DNA of 32,197 nt from an uncultured Pelagibacteraceae bacterium (GTDB lineage: Bacteria; Pseudomonadota; Alphaproteobacteria; Pelagibacterales; Pelagibacteraceae). Shown here in pieces: positions 24,670 to 32,197 of this stretch. The notes under the pieces are model-generated. The model ran no database searches. It saw only the letters and a list, made by a program, of their open reading frames with translations, and had not been told where the DNA came from. The first letter of the stretch is position 1; the number at the start of each line of letters is the position of its first letter. The position numbers and the translations under genes are program-made. The stretch covers positions 1 through 32,197 of the forward strand of contig CACACV010000004.1 in the NCBI GenBank assembly GCA_902531025.1, in the 5' to 3' direction.

Positions 24670-25860
24670 ATGAAAAAATTAGTTTTAGCTATGTTCATTT
24701 TTGTGTCATGTTTTGTAACAAAAGCACATTCAGATGGACACGGTATTAAAATGGGTATCATTTTAGGATTTACAGGTCCTATTGAATCCCTAACTCCTGC
24801 AATGGCTGCATCTGCAGAGCTTGCTTTTAAAGAAGCTTCAGATTCAGGTTCATTACTAGGTGGAAAAAGTATTTCAGTTGAAAGAGCTGACTCTACATGT
24901 GTAGACTCTGCTGCTGCGACTGCTGCTGCCGAAGGTTTAGTTTCAAATGGTGTTGTAGCTATTATGGGAGCTGACTGTTCTGGTGTTACAGGCGCAATAG
25001 CAACTAACGTTGCTGTTCCAAATGGAGTGGTAATGATTTCACCGTCTGCAACTTCTCCAGGATTAACCGACTTAAATGATAATGGTTATTTTTTTAGAAC
25101 TGCACCATCAGATGCTAGAGGTGGTCAAATTTTAGCTGACATAACAAAAGATAGAAAAGTTAAATCACTTGCTGTAACTCACACTAACAATGATTATGGA
25201 AAAGGATTAGCTGATGTTTATGTTGCTGCTGTAAAAGCTCATGGTATTAACGTAACTGTTGTGACTGCTCACGAAGAAGGCAAAGGTGATTATGGTGCTG
25301 AAGTTGCAACTTTAGCTGCTGCTGGCGGAGATGCTTTGGCAGTTTTAGGTTACCTAGACCAAGCAGGCGGAAGTATAATCCAAGGTTCACTAGACTCTGG
25401 TGCATTTGACAGATTTGTATTGTCTGATGGTATGATTGGTGACTCTTTAACTGACAGATTTGGTAAAGATTTAAATAAATCTTTTGGATCATTGCCAGGT
25501 TCTATGGGTAAAGGAGCAGGAATATTTGGAGATGTAGCTAAAGCTGCAGGAATAGACTCTTCAGGACCTTATACTGGGGAATCATATGATGCTGCTGCTT
25601 TAATAGTTCTTGCAATGCAAGCTGGTGGTAAAGCAGATAGAGCAACTGTTCAAGCAAATGTAATGGATGTTGCAAATGCACCTGGAACAAAAATTTATCC
25701 TGGTGAATTGAAAAAAGCACTTGATCTTTTAGCTAAAGGAAAAGCAGTAGATTACGAAGGTGCAACTGCCGTTCAGCTTACAGATGTTGGAGAAGCTGCT
25801 GGAGCTTTTATTGAAAAAGAAATAAAAGGTGGCAAATTCAAAAACAAAAAACAAAGATAA
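24670..25860 (+). CDS. ABC transporter substrate-binding protein, branched-chain amino acid (LivK) type
   Basis: This is a periplasmic binding protein of 396 aa. The ATG at 24670 gives a proper signal peptide (KK, then a hydrophobic core, cleavage near KAHS); an in-frame TTG upstream at 24646 does not. The mature part starts IKMGIILGFTGPIESLTPAM, a Peripla_BP_6 hallmark, and continues with the ADSTCVDSAAATAAAEGL and GVVMISPSATSPGLTD segments. Family ligands include branched-chain amino acids, amides, urea and aromatic acids. The permeases and ATPases lie on the opposite strand just beyond the terminator, so it most likely works with them. Expression should be high judging by the strong spacing and site. 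Confidence 0.93.
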   Translation: MKKLVLAMFIFVSCFVTKAHSDGHGIKMGIILGFTGPIESLTPAMAASAELAFKEASDSGSLLGGKSISVERADSTCVDSAAATAAAEGLVSNGVVAIMGADCSGVTGAIATNVAVPNGVVMISPSATSPGLTDLNDNGYFFRTAPSDARGGQILADITKDRKVKSLAVTHTNNDYGKGLADVYVAAVKAHGINVTVVTAHEEGKGDYGAEVATLAAAGGDALAVLGYLDQAGGSIIQGSLDSGAFDRFVLSDGMIGDSLTDRFGKDLNKSFGSLPGSMGKGAGIFGDVAKAAGIDSSGPYTGESYDAAALIVLAMQAGGKADRATVQANVMDVANAPGTKIYPGELKKALDLLAKGKAVDYEGATAVQLTDVGEAAGAFIEKEIKGGKFKNKKQR

Positions 25861-25870
25861 AATCTAATTT

Positions 25871-25904
25871 AAAACCCCAGTAAATTTATTTGCTGGGGTT
25901 TTTT
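25871..25904. terminator. Bidirectional rho-independent terminator between the ABC gene sets
   Basis: AAAACCCCAG (25871-25880) pairs with CTGGGGTTTT (25893-25902), and the stem can extend inward through TAAAT/ATTTG with one wobble. The T-run continues to 25904, and the A-run on the other strand serves leftward transcripts. It ends both the binding-protein gene and the leftward permease operon. Confidence 0.93.
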
Positions 25905-25917
25905 ATTTTCTAAATTA

Positions 25918-27288
25918 TTATTGTTTAATTATTTTTTCAGGAAGTATTCCTTGAGGTCTAAAACGCATAATTAACAAAAGACCAATTCCTACAAGTAAAA
26001 ATCTAAAATATGGGGCACTTTCAATTAAATGAATTCTTAATTCATTTGTTTCAGGAAGATGTGCGGTAAGCAGATTTATTACAAATAAAGCCATTGGAGC
26101 AGCTTGAACCCATAAAAACCATACCACAAATCCTCCAAGAATTGCGCCAAAATTATTTCCAGTTCCTCCAACAATTACCATTACCCATATAACAAACGTA
26201 TATCTCATAGGTCTATAACTTCCTGGAGTAAACAAACCATCATTTGTTACCATCATTGCGCCAGCTATACCAACTATCGCTGATCCCAAAATAAATATAA
26301 ACAAATGCTGTTTAACGATATTTTTTCCCATAGCACTAGCCGCCTCTTCATTATCTCTTATTGCTCTCATCATTCTTCCCCAAGGTGAATAAAGAGCTTT
26401 TTGAGTGATAATTAATAAAATAATCACAACAACCAAAAATAGTCCTGCAAAACAAAGTTTTACATAAATTGATGAAGCATCAATGACTAATTGATTAAGC
26501 AAATCTTGTTTTTCAGAAATAGAATTGATTGCTGCTAATTTTGTTGAATGAAATTTTTCAACTAAATTAATAAACCATGGAGAAGTCTGTAAGTCTATTT
26601 CATAAGGTGCTGGTCTTTTTAATCCAATAACGTTTTTAACACCTCTTGCTAACCAATCTTCATGTTTAATTATTGAGACAACAATTTCTGCAATTAATAA
26701 AGTAGCAATTGCAAGATAATCTGCTCTTAATCCAAGTGCCACCTTTCCAACAATAAAAGCTAATCCCGCAGCAAAAAACCCTCCAACTATCCAAGAAAAC
26801 AATACTGGCATTCCAAGTCCACCTAGAAAACCAAATTTAGCAGGTTCAACAGCTTCTATTTGTTCTATTGCAGGGCCTGATATTAATTTAATTAATATCA
26901 AACCAATGAAAATTATTGCTGCAATTAAATAATTTCTTTTTTTAGATTTTTGAATTTTTTTTAAAATGTATCTTATTGAAAATATCATCCCAACTATTAT
27001 TGCAAGAGAAGCCATCATATTTACTCCACCAACACGCCAAGCCTCAGGAACAGGCGCAACTGAAACAAGTACAACTGCTAAACCTCCTAATGCTGTATAA
27101 CCCATAATTCCAAAATTAATTAAGCCAGCATAGCCCCACTGAATATTTGCACCCATAGTCATAACTGCAGATATCATACAGTAATTAAAAATTGATAAAG
27201 CTATTGACCAAGATTGAAATACACCAACTAAAATTATAAGTAATAGCATAATCGAGTAAGCAGCAATGACGTTTGAATATTGCTTCAT
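25918..27288 (-). CDS. ABC permease, LivM type
   Basis: This inner-membrane permease of 456 aa is well above the usual 300-420 for LivM. Family core motifs are present: GYAGLINFGIMGYTALGG (residues about 52-69), LRADYLAIATLLIAEIV and the cytoplasmic EAA-like loop RMMRAIRDNEEAASAMGKN, then GGTGNNFGAILGG. Extra length comes from a basic segment after helix 3 (KKIQKSKKRN) and from an extended loop between the two conserved blocks that ends near the TQKAL helix. It is the last gene of the leftward operon and overlaps the LivH gene by 4 nt. Confidence 0.92.
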   Translation of the reverse strand: MKQYSNVIAAYSIMLLLIILVGVFQSWSIALSIFNYCMISAVMTMGANIQWGYAGLINFGIMGYTALGGLAVVLVSVAPVPEAWRVGGVNMMASLAIIVGMIFSIRYILKKIQKSKKRNYLIAAIIFIGLILIKLISGPAIEQIEAVEPAKFGFLGGLGMPVLFSWIVGGFFAAGLAFIVGKVALGLRADYLAIATLLIAEIVVSIIKHEDWLARGVKNVIGLKRPAPYEIDLQTSPWFINLVEKFHSTKLAAINSISEKQDLLNQLVIDASSIYVKLCFAGLFLVVVIILLIITQKALYSPWGRMMRAIRDNEEAASAMGKNIVKQHLFIFILGSAIVGIAGAMMVTNDGLFTPGSYRPMRYTFVIWVMVIVGGTGNNFGAILGGFVVWFLWVQAAPMALFVINLLTAHLPETNELRIHLIESAPYFRFLLVGIGLLLIMRFRPQGILPEKIIKQ

Positions 27289-28295
27289 ATTTTCTTTCCT
27301 TCAAAAATTCCTGATGGTCTAAACAATAATACAACGACTAGAATAGAAAATGAAATTGCGAATTTATAATCAGTTGATAGCAATTGCATTAATGAATTCG
27401 GTTCAAGGGTTTCGGGTAATAAATAAATAAAAAATCTTTTATAAGCGTAGGTTAAAAATATTTCTGCAAAGGCAATTACATACCCTCCAAAAAAAGCTCC
27501 ATAGGGGTTCCCTATTCCTCCAACAATTGCGGCTGCAAATATTGGTAGCATGTTATTAAAATACACAAATGGCCTGTAACTTTTATCTAAGCCATATAAA
27601 ATTCCTCCAATAGTTGCTAATATTCCCGCTATTATCCAAGTAATCATAACCACTCTTTTTGGATCAATTCCTGAAAGTAATGCTAAATCTTCATTGTCGG
27701 AATAAGCTCGCATACTTGTTCCAGTCTTTGTTTTATTTAAAAACCAAAACATGATTGAGACAACAACGATAGTAACAACCAATGTTATAGCTTGAGTAGA
27801 TTTGATTGTCAGACCTTCATTAAGTCCTGTCATTTCCTTAAATTCTGTAGCTTTCAATATAAATTTTTCTCCATCAAGGAATCTTCTGTCAGTTGGTCCT
27901 ATGATTATTCTTATTATTGCTTGAGTCACAAACATTACACCTAAACTAACCATAGCAAGTTGCACTGGTGGGCTTTTTTTTATTCTATAATAACTAAAAA
28001 CTGTTTTATCTATAAGTAACATATAAAAAATCATCATTGCTACAGCAAAAGGAATTGTTAAAAGTGCAGTGGGCAAAAACCCGAAGCTTATACCTTTGGA
28101 TTGAAAATAATAAGTCAATAGAACAGCAAACATTGTTCCAAAAGACATCATGTCTCCAGTTGCAAAGTTTGCAAATCTTAAAATTCCATAAATCAATGTT
28201 ACAAAAATCGCTCCTAGTGCCAATTGAGAACCATAAGTAAGAGCTGGTATTACAGTATAATTTAATAAAACAATTAGTGCGTTTACAAAATCCAT
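27285..28295 (-). CDS. ABC permease, LivH type
   Basis: This 336-aa permease has about eight membrane segments. Diagnostic segments are YGILRFANFATGDMMSFGT (residues about 36-54), the coupling loop TSMRAYSDNEDLALLSGIDPKRVV, and AAAIVGGIGNPYGAFFGGYVIAFAE near the C-terminus. It is the partner of the LivM-type permease, with which it shares a 4-nt overlap. It begins directly after the LivF stop. The substrate is set by the binding protein and cannot be read from the permease. Confidence 0.93.
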   Translation of the reverse strand: MDFVNALIVLLNYTVIPALTYGSQLALGAIFVTLIYGILRFANFATGDMMSFGTMFAVLLTYYFQSKGISFGFLPTALLTIPFAVAMMIFYMLLIDKTVFSYYRIKKSPPVQLAMVSLGVMFVTQAIIRIIIGPTDRRFLDGEKFILKATEFKEMTGLNEGLTIKSTQAITLVVTIVVVSIMFWFLNKTKTGTSMRAYSDNEDLALLSGIDPKRVVMITWIIAGILATIGGILYGLDKSYRPFVYFNNMLPIFAAAIVGGIGNPYGAFFGGYVIAFAEIFLTYAYKRFFIYLLPETLEPNSLMQLLSTDYKFAISFSILVVVLLFRPSGIFEGKKI

Positions 28296-29003
28296 TTATG
28301 CTCCTAAAAATGACCTTCTAACCTCAGGATCATTTAATAATTCTTTACCAGATCCTTGAAATTTATTTTCTCCAGTTACCAAAACATACCCACGGTCAGA
28401 AATACTCAGTGCTTGCTTAGCATTTTGCTCAACCATAATTATTGCAACGTCAGTTTTTTTGACTTTCACTATATGTTCAAAAAGCTCATCCATTACTATT
28501 GGTGAAACTCCAGCTGTTGGCTCGTCTAACATTAAAACAGATGGTCTTATCATCAAAGCTCTTCCCAGTGCAACTTGCTGCCTTTGGCCTCCAGACAACT
28601 GTCCAACTACTTGATCTTTTTTATCTCTTAAAATTGGGAATAAATCATATATTTCTTCAATTACTTTTAAAACATCGTCTTCTCTTAAAAATGCTCCAAC
28701 TTCTAAATTTTCTCTGACGGTTAATTCTGTAAATACATTTCTTGTTTGAGGAACAAATGAAATTCCTTTTTTGACTCTTTCTTGAGGAGATAATTTTGAA
28801 ATATCTTCCCCTTCAATTAAGACATTGCCAGATTTAAGATTAAGCAATCCAAGCATAGCTTTCATCGCAGTTGATTTCCCTGCTCCATTAGGTCCTAAGA
28901 TTGCTACAATTTCACCTTTGTTAACATTAATAGTACAAGAACTGATTATATCTGGGCCATCTCCGTATCCACCAGTCATTTTATTTCCTTCAAAAAATGC
29001 CAT
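28296..29003 (-). CDS. ABC ATPase, LivF type
   Basis: This 235-aa ATP-binding subunit has a Walker A motif GPNGAGKST (residues 37-45), Q-loop VPQTRNVF, signature LSGGQRQQ (136-143), Walker B VLMLDEP (156-162) and the switch His region VEQNAKQAL. LivF type is indicated by LSPQERVKKGISFVPQ and by the length. Its ATG shares a base with the LivG stop (TAATG). Confidence 0.93.
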   Translation of the reverse strand: MAFFEGNKMTGGYGDGPDIISSCTINVNKGEIVAILGPNGAGKSTAMKAMLGLLNLKSGNVLIEGEDISKLSPQERVKKGISFVPQTRNVFTELTVRENLEVGAFLREDDVLKVIEEIYDLFPILRDKKDQVVGQLSGGQRQQVALGRALMIRPSVLMLDEPTAGVSPIVMDELFEHIVKVKKTDVAIIMVEQNAKQALSISDRGYVLVTGENKFQGSGKELLNDPEVRRSFLGA

Positions 29004-29800
29004 TAGTTATTTTCCTCCTCTTGAGTTTTTCCTCTTCCCAAATAACTTTCTATAACTTTTTCGTTTTTTTTTACCTGATCTGACGTTCCTTCAAATAGCA
29101 CTGAACCTTCTGCCATAACAATTACTGGATCACACATTCTACTAATAAAATCCATATCATGCTCTATCATACAAAAAGTATAATTTTTTTCTTTATTTAA
29201 CCTCAAAATAGCTGTTCCTAATTCTTTTAATAGAGTTCTATTGACACCAGCTCCAACTTCATCAAGTAATACAAGTTTAGAGTCAACCATCATAGTTCTA
29301 CCAAGTTCTAATAATTTTTTCTGACCTCCTGATAAATTACCTGCTCTCTCATTAGCCAAATGTTTCAAATTTAAAAACTCAATTACTTCATATGCCTTTG
29401 CTCTAATTTCTTCTTCTTCTTTTTTTATTAAGTTTGGTTTTAATAAAGCGTTTAATAAAATTTCTCCAGATTGATTTCCCGGAACCATCATTAAATTTTC
29501 AAGAACTGTTAAATTAGAAAATTCATGAGCTATTTGAAAAGTTCTTAATAAACCCTTTGAAAATAGTTCATAAGAAGGTACATCTGTAATATTTTCATTA
29601 TTAAACAAAACCTGACCTTCAGAACATTTTAAGTTTCCTGCAATGAGATTAAATAAAGTAGTTTTTCCAGATCCATTGGGACCTATTATACCAGTTATAG
29701 ATCCTCTCTTTATTTTTAATGAACAATTATCAACAGCTGCCAAGCCTCCAAAAAATTTTGAAAGATTATCTATTTGCAGAATATTAGAATCTGACTGCAT
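29003..29800 (-). CDS. ABC ATPase, LivG type
   Basis: This 265-aa ATP-binding subunit has Walker A GPNGSGKTT (residues 40-48), signature LSGGQKK (156-162), Walker B LVLLDE (176-181) and the switch MIEHDMDFISRMCD. LFSKGLLRTFQIAHEFSNLTVLENL is the LivG-type Q-loop region. The usual DEPxAG after Walker B reads DEVGAG here. It is the first ABC gene in the leftward operon, 6 nt after the P5C-reductase-like gene, so transport and metabolism genes are co-transcribed. Confidence 0.93.
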   Translation of the reverse strand: MQSDSNILQIDNLSKFFGGLAAVDNCSLKIKRGSITGIIGPNGSGKTTLFNLIAGNLKCSEGQVLFNNENITDVPSYELFSKGLLRTFQIAHEFSNLTVLENLMMVPGNQSGEILLNALLKPNLIKKEEEEIRAKAYEVIEFLNLKHLANERAGNLSGGQKKLLELGRTMMVDSKLVLLDEVGAGVNRTLLKELGTAILRLNKEKNYTFCMIEHDMDFISRMCDPVIVMAEGSVLFEGTSDQVKKNEKVIESYLGRGKTQEEENN

Positions 29801-29806
29801 AGAAAA

Positions 29807-30577
29807 TTATACTTTGTTTAATCTTTTAAGAATACTATTTAATGTTTTTTCAATAGATCTATAGAATCCTGCTTTTCTCAGTTCTTTAACTCCTTGTTCA
29901 TTAAGTCCTTTTGGAGTTTGAGATTCTTTTACTAAAAACTTTAAATCTTTGTTAGAATTTACTACTGCATCTTCTGATAAAGCCACAAAAAGTGAAGTTA
30001 TATATTTTTGTGCTTTATCTCTTTTCACTCCACGTTTAACTAACCAATTAGACATTGTGCTTAACAATTCATAAAATGGCGCCATCATTCCTGAAGTAGA
30101 CCAAAAATTTTTTGATAGCTTTTCATTATTAATTTCAACTGTTGTTCCAATTTTATCAAAAAAGTTTTTTACCTTTCTATTTGGTGGAAATATTGGAACT
30201 GGACCTTTTTTTAATGAAATAGGTGGCAGTGGAATTGCTCTAATAATTTTTGCTTTAACCTTGATCGCTTTTTTTAGCTGTGGCAAAGTCATTGTAGATA
30301 TAAAGCTTATTATTGTATGGTTTGATTTAAATTTTAAATTCTTAATTATTTTTTGCCCTACAGAAGGAGTAATTGCCAAAAAAATCCAATTACAAGAATT
30401 AAGTATCTCTTGATTATCTTTTGCTATTGAAATTTTTTTAAATTTTTTTTTTAATTTTTGAGAAACAGATTTACTTCTTTGAGATAAAATTATCTTATTA
30501 AATGATAAATTTGATCTACAAATTCCTGTGACTACAGATGATGTTATCTTGCCCGAACCTATAAAACCCAGTTTCAT
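29807..30577 (-). CDS. Pyrroline-5-carboxylate reductase-like NAD(P)H-dependent imine reductase
   Basis: This 256-aa protein has an N-terminal Rossmann segment MKLGFIGSGKITSS and a C-terminal helical domain ending ESQTPKGLNEQGVKELRKAGFY. In ProC the equivalent is a SPGGTT/EGL-type motif; here it is TPKGLNEQ, a real difference in the substrate end. It is probably a ProC paralogue reducing another cyclic imine or iminium compound rather than P5C. It sits 17 nt after the GlaH-like gene and 6 nt before LivG. Confidence 0.8.
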   Translation of the reverse strand: MKLGFIGSGKITSSVVTGICRSNLSFNKIILSQRSKSVSQKLKKKFKKISIAKDNQEILNSCNWIFLAITPSVGQKIIKNLKFKSNHTIISFISTMTLPQLKKAIKVKAKIIRAIPLPPISLKKGPVPIFPPNRKVKNFFDKIGTTVEINNEKLSKNFWSTSGMMAPFYELLSTMSNWLVKRGVKRDKAQKYITSLFVALSEDAVVNSNKDLKFLVKESQTPKGLNEQGVKELRKAGFYRSIEKTLNSILKRLNKV

Positions 30578-30594
30578 AAATGTATTTTCTACAC

Positions 30595-31518
30595 TTAATT
30601 ATTGAAAAAGGAACCTCTAATTCTAAGTAATTCTCTACTTAAATTTTTGTTTTCTTTAAATGGTTTTCTTCCATGCAGCCAAAAGTAATTGTTTGCAACT
30701 ATTGCACTACCCACTGGTAGAGAGAAGGTAATCTTATTATTGCTTTCCTCTAAAGCATCCGATAATTTTTGTAAAAACAATCCTTGATCCATATTTTTGG
30801 GCTCTGGAAACTGATCAATATAAGAAATTTGTGGATTTCCGTTTTGATCTTCTGTAAATATCGGATGCTCTACTTTATATTCAATATTTTTACTTTTAGG
30901 GGATCCCCAAATAAAATTCTGTTTTCCAATTTCATCATTAAAGAGATCATTTAAATGTTCCCAATCATCTAAGTGGAGCAAATAAGTTTCTCCCCCGTGA
31001 ACATTTTCTTCTTCTAGTTTAGACATAAGTAACCAGTCAGTTTTTTCTTTAACATAAGTTCCATCTGTATGAAGATCCATATTTACATATGCCTTTCTTA
31101 AATATGAGTCACTACTATCTTCATGTTTGACATGAAATCTTGCGTAATATTTGCCAGCCATTGCATCATGATTAGGATTGCCTATTAAATGTGTAATTGC
31201 GGTTGATAATTTTACTAAAAAATTATCATCTATTTTAGAAGATAAATTTTTTGGGCCAATAATAAAACATCCCGTTTCCCTATTTCTTAAAATTGAACTT
31301 AATAATTTTTCAAGTTTGCCTATAGCAATATCATTTAAACTTTTGGCAATTGTAAACCTAGTAAAGGGTTTATATTCTAAAGCAGTAATATTAAATTTTT
31401 TAAATGGAAAAATTAGCCTATCTATAATTTGATCTTCTATTTTAATATCTATAATTCTTTTTGATTTTTCATGCAAAGATATCTCAAAGCCTTCTATATT
31501 CTCTAAGCTTTCAAGCAT
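30595..31518 (-). CDS. glaH: Glutarate 2-hydroxylase (GlaH/CsiD-like)
   Basis: This Fe(II)/2-oxoglutarate dioxygenase of 307 aa turns glutarate into L-2-hydroxyglutarate. It aligns over nearly its whole length with E. coli GlaH: ITALEYKPFTRFTIAKSL at 44-61, HLIGNPNHDAMAGKYYARF at 110-128, and HLDDWEHL. Iron ligands are His150 and Asp152 (LHTDGTY) and His282 (WLHGR), exactly ten residues below the E. coli numbering, and the 2OG arginine is Arg301. No L-2-hydroxyglutarate dehydrogenase is in view. It lies 5 nt after the pentapeptide gene and upstream of the transporter genes. Confidence 0.9.
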   Translation of the reverse strand: MLESLENIEGFEISLHEKSKRIIDIKIEDQIIDRLIFPFKKFNITALEYKPFTRFTIAKSLNDIAIGKLEKLLSSILRNRETGCFIIGPKNLSSKIDDNFLVKLSTAITHLIGNPNHDAMAGKYYARFHVKHEDSSDSYLRKAYVNMDLHTDGTYVKEKTDWLLMSKLEEENVHGGETYLLHLDDWEHLNDLFNDEIGKQNFIWGSPKSKNIEYKVEHPIFTEDQNGNPQISYIDQFPEPKNMDQGLFLQKLSDALEESNNKITFSLPVGSAIVANNYFWLHGRKPFKENKNLSRELLRIRGSFFNN

Positions 31519-31523
31519 TAATA

Positions 31524-32030
31524 TTATTTATTGCAAACTCCAATAGACTCTGGACCACAAGTCTCTCCATTAGTCCATGTTGCTCCAATGAGATTAGCTC
31601 CATCAAAATTTGCGTTAGTCATATTTGAATTAGTAAAATTTGCTTCCATCAAATTTGCATTTTGAAAATTTGCTTCAATTAATGTAGATCCCATAAAATC
31701 TACTCTTGTAAGATTTGCGCCAGTAAAGTTTGTTTTTTCAAAGTTAGCTCCAACTAATATCGACTCGTATAAGTTAGCTCTTACAAAAGTTGATTCTGGA
31801 AAAGTTCCAAAAGATAAATTTGAATTCATCATTATGCTTTTGTCAAAATTTACCTGGATAAAACTTGCAAATGATAAGTTTGAATTTGGAAGATAACTTC
31901 CTTGTAAATCTTGACCATCAGAAAATCTACAATTTGTATATTCAACTCCATCTTTTAATGGATCCTCGCATCCAGCACCTGCCACATTAGGCAGTATTAG
32001 AAAGAATAAAATTATAAATAATTTTTTCAT
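31524..32030 (-). CDS. Exported pentapeptide-repeat protein
   Basis: This 168-aa protein has a signal peptide (residues 1 to about 19) and then a run of A(N/D)(L/F)xx pentapeptide repeats from about residue 45 to 150, which form a right-handed quadrilateral beta-helix. Four cysteines (21, 34, 158, 166) flank the helix and may form disulfides; Cys21 follows a poor lipobox. The function of such periplasmic pentapeptide proteins is usually unknown. Its ATG overlaps the stop of the upstream partial gene (ATGA). Confidence 0.88.
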   Translation of the reverse strand: MKKLFIILFFLILPNVAGAGCEDPLKDGVEYTNCRFSDGQDLQGSYLPNSNLSFASFIQVNFDKSIMMNSNLSFGTFPESTFVRANLYESILVGANFEKTNFTGANLTRVDFMGSTLIEANFQNANLMEANFTNSNMTNANFDGANLIGATWTNGETCGPESIGVCNK

Positions 32031-32197
32031 ACTAAGTAGCTATTTATCAAAGCCAATATGATAGCAGAGAAAATGGTTGGATAAACTAAGTTTTTTTTTG
32101 TTAAGTAAAAAACTAATATTGAGCTGATTATAGCGATAAATCTAACAAAATAATCAACTTCAGACAACGCTCCAGAAGGGAAAATTACTATCCTTGC
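32027..32197 (-). CDS. Membrane protein, C-terminal fragment (AzlD-like?)
   Basis: The gene is cut by the right edge: 56 codons are open from the edge to a TGA that overlaps the next start by 4 nt. The product has two hydrophobic helices separated by a basic turn (FVRFIAIISSILVF, then YLTKKN, then a second helix). Length, position and topology resemble the end of AzlD, the small subunit of branched-chain amino acid exporters, but the match is weak. Coding is likely because the frame is open across the whole stretch and ends in a classic ATGA overlap. Confidence 0.55.
   Translation of the reverse strand, partial: ARIVIFPSGALSEVDYFVRFIAIISSILVFYLTKKNLVYPTIFSAIILALINSYLV

Noticed and set aside
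25247-25720. Leu/Gln-rich open frames antisense to the ABC binding protein
   Set aside because: They arise from the Ala/Gly-rich codons of the real gene read backwards. The low-complexity Leu/Gln/His composition is typical of shadow frames.

Overview
The window looks like a stretch of a streamlined, AT-rich alphaproteobacterial genome, most like SAR11 (Pelagibacterales) or a close relative. The signs are very low GC by eye, genes packed with 1-17 nt gaps or 4-nt ATGA overlaps, almost no intergenic DNA, and many transport and small-molecule catabolism genes of the kind found in marine oligotrophs. No mobile elements, CRISPR arrays, tRNAs or rRNAs were seen. The taxonomic call is an inference from style, not from a marker gene.

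Layout: (1) 1-3669: the C-terminal end of a histidinol-dehydrogenase-family enzyme (probably the sulfopropanediol-dehydrogenase type), a convergent pseudoazurin, then a leftward LysE exporter / MFS transporter / alpha-beta hydrolase operon. (2) 3731-5154: an Asp/Glu racemase convergent with a 1-Cys peroxiredoxin, separated by a two-tier hairpin terminator. (3) 5289-9030: a sulfur module of type II sulfide:quinone oxidoreductase, ETHE1-type persulfide dioxygenase, a 39-residue peptide with 11 cysteines, CysE and CysK. Sulfide can be oxidised or fixed into cysteine from the same locus. (4) 9123-14802: a rightward run of about 14 genes. It starts with seven small proteins of 95-124 aa (NTF2/SnoaL-like, GYD-like, two DUF1330 and one unassigned). 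It continues with a periplasmic cupredoxin, a TPR protein, a 33-aa membrane peptide, a DsbA/HCCA-isomerase-like protein, a pair of SMR proteins with no glutamate at all, and a 3-hydroxyisobutyrate-dehydrogenase-like enzyme. Its overall function is unknown. (5) 14807-18748: an EctD-like Fe(II)/2OG dioxygenase facing an amidinotransferase, an EamA transporter and an isopenicillin-N-synthase-like dioxygenase.

(6) 18768-25860: a leader with riboswitch-like alternative pairings, followed by a tightly coupled catabolic operon: luciferase-like flavin monooxygenase, TPP-dependent acetolactate-synthase-like enzyme, PF06684 'amino acid synthesis' protein, alpha/beta hydrolase and aldehyde dehydrogenase. 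A branched-chain-type ABC binding protein follows. (7) 25918-32197, leftward: the matching ABC permeases and ATPases lie downstream of a P5C-reductase-like enzyme, a GlaH/CsiD-type glutarate 2-hydroxylase, a pentapeptide-repeat protein and a truncated membrane protein (AzlD-like?). The two convergent units meet at a bidirectional terminator. My reading is that they form one import-and-degradation system, possibly for an N-heterocycle or other nitrogenous C5-type substrate that enters glutarate or glutamate metabolism.

The strongest leads for undescribed biology are the structured leader plus LLM/TPP/PF06684 pathway, the small-protein array operon with the glutamate-free SMR pair, the 11-Cys peptide in the sulfide module, and the AGAT/EamA/2OG-oxygenase cassette.
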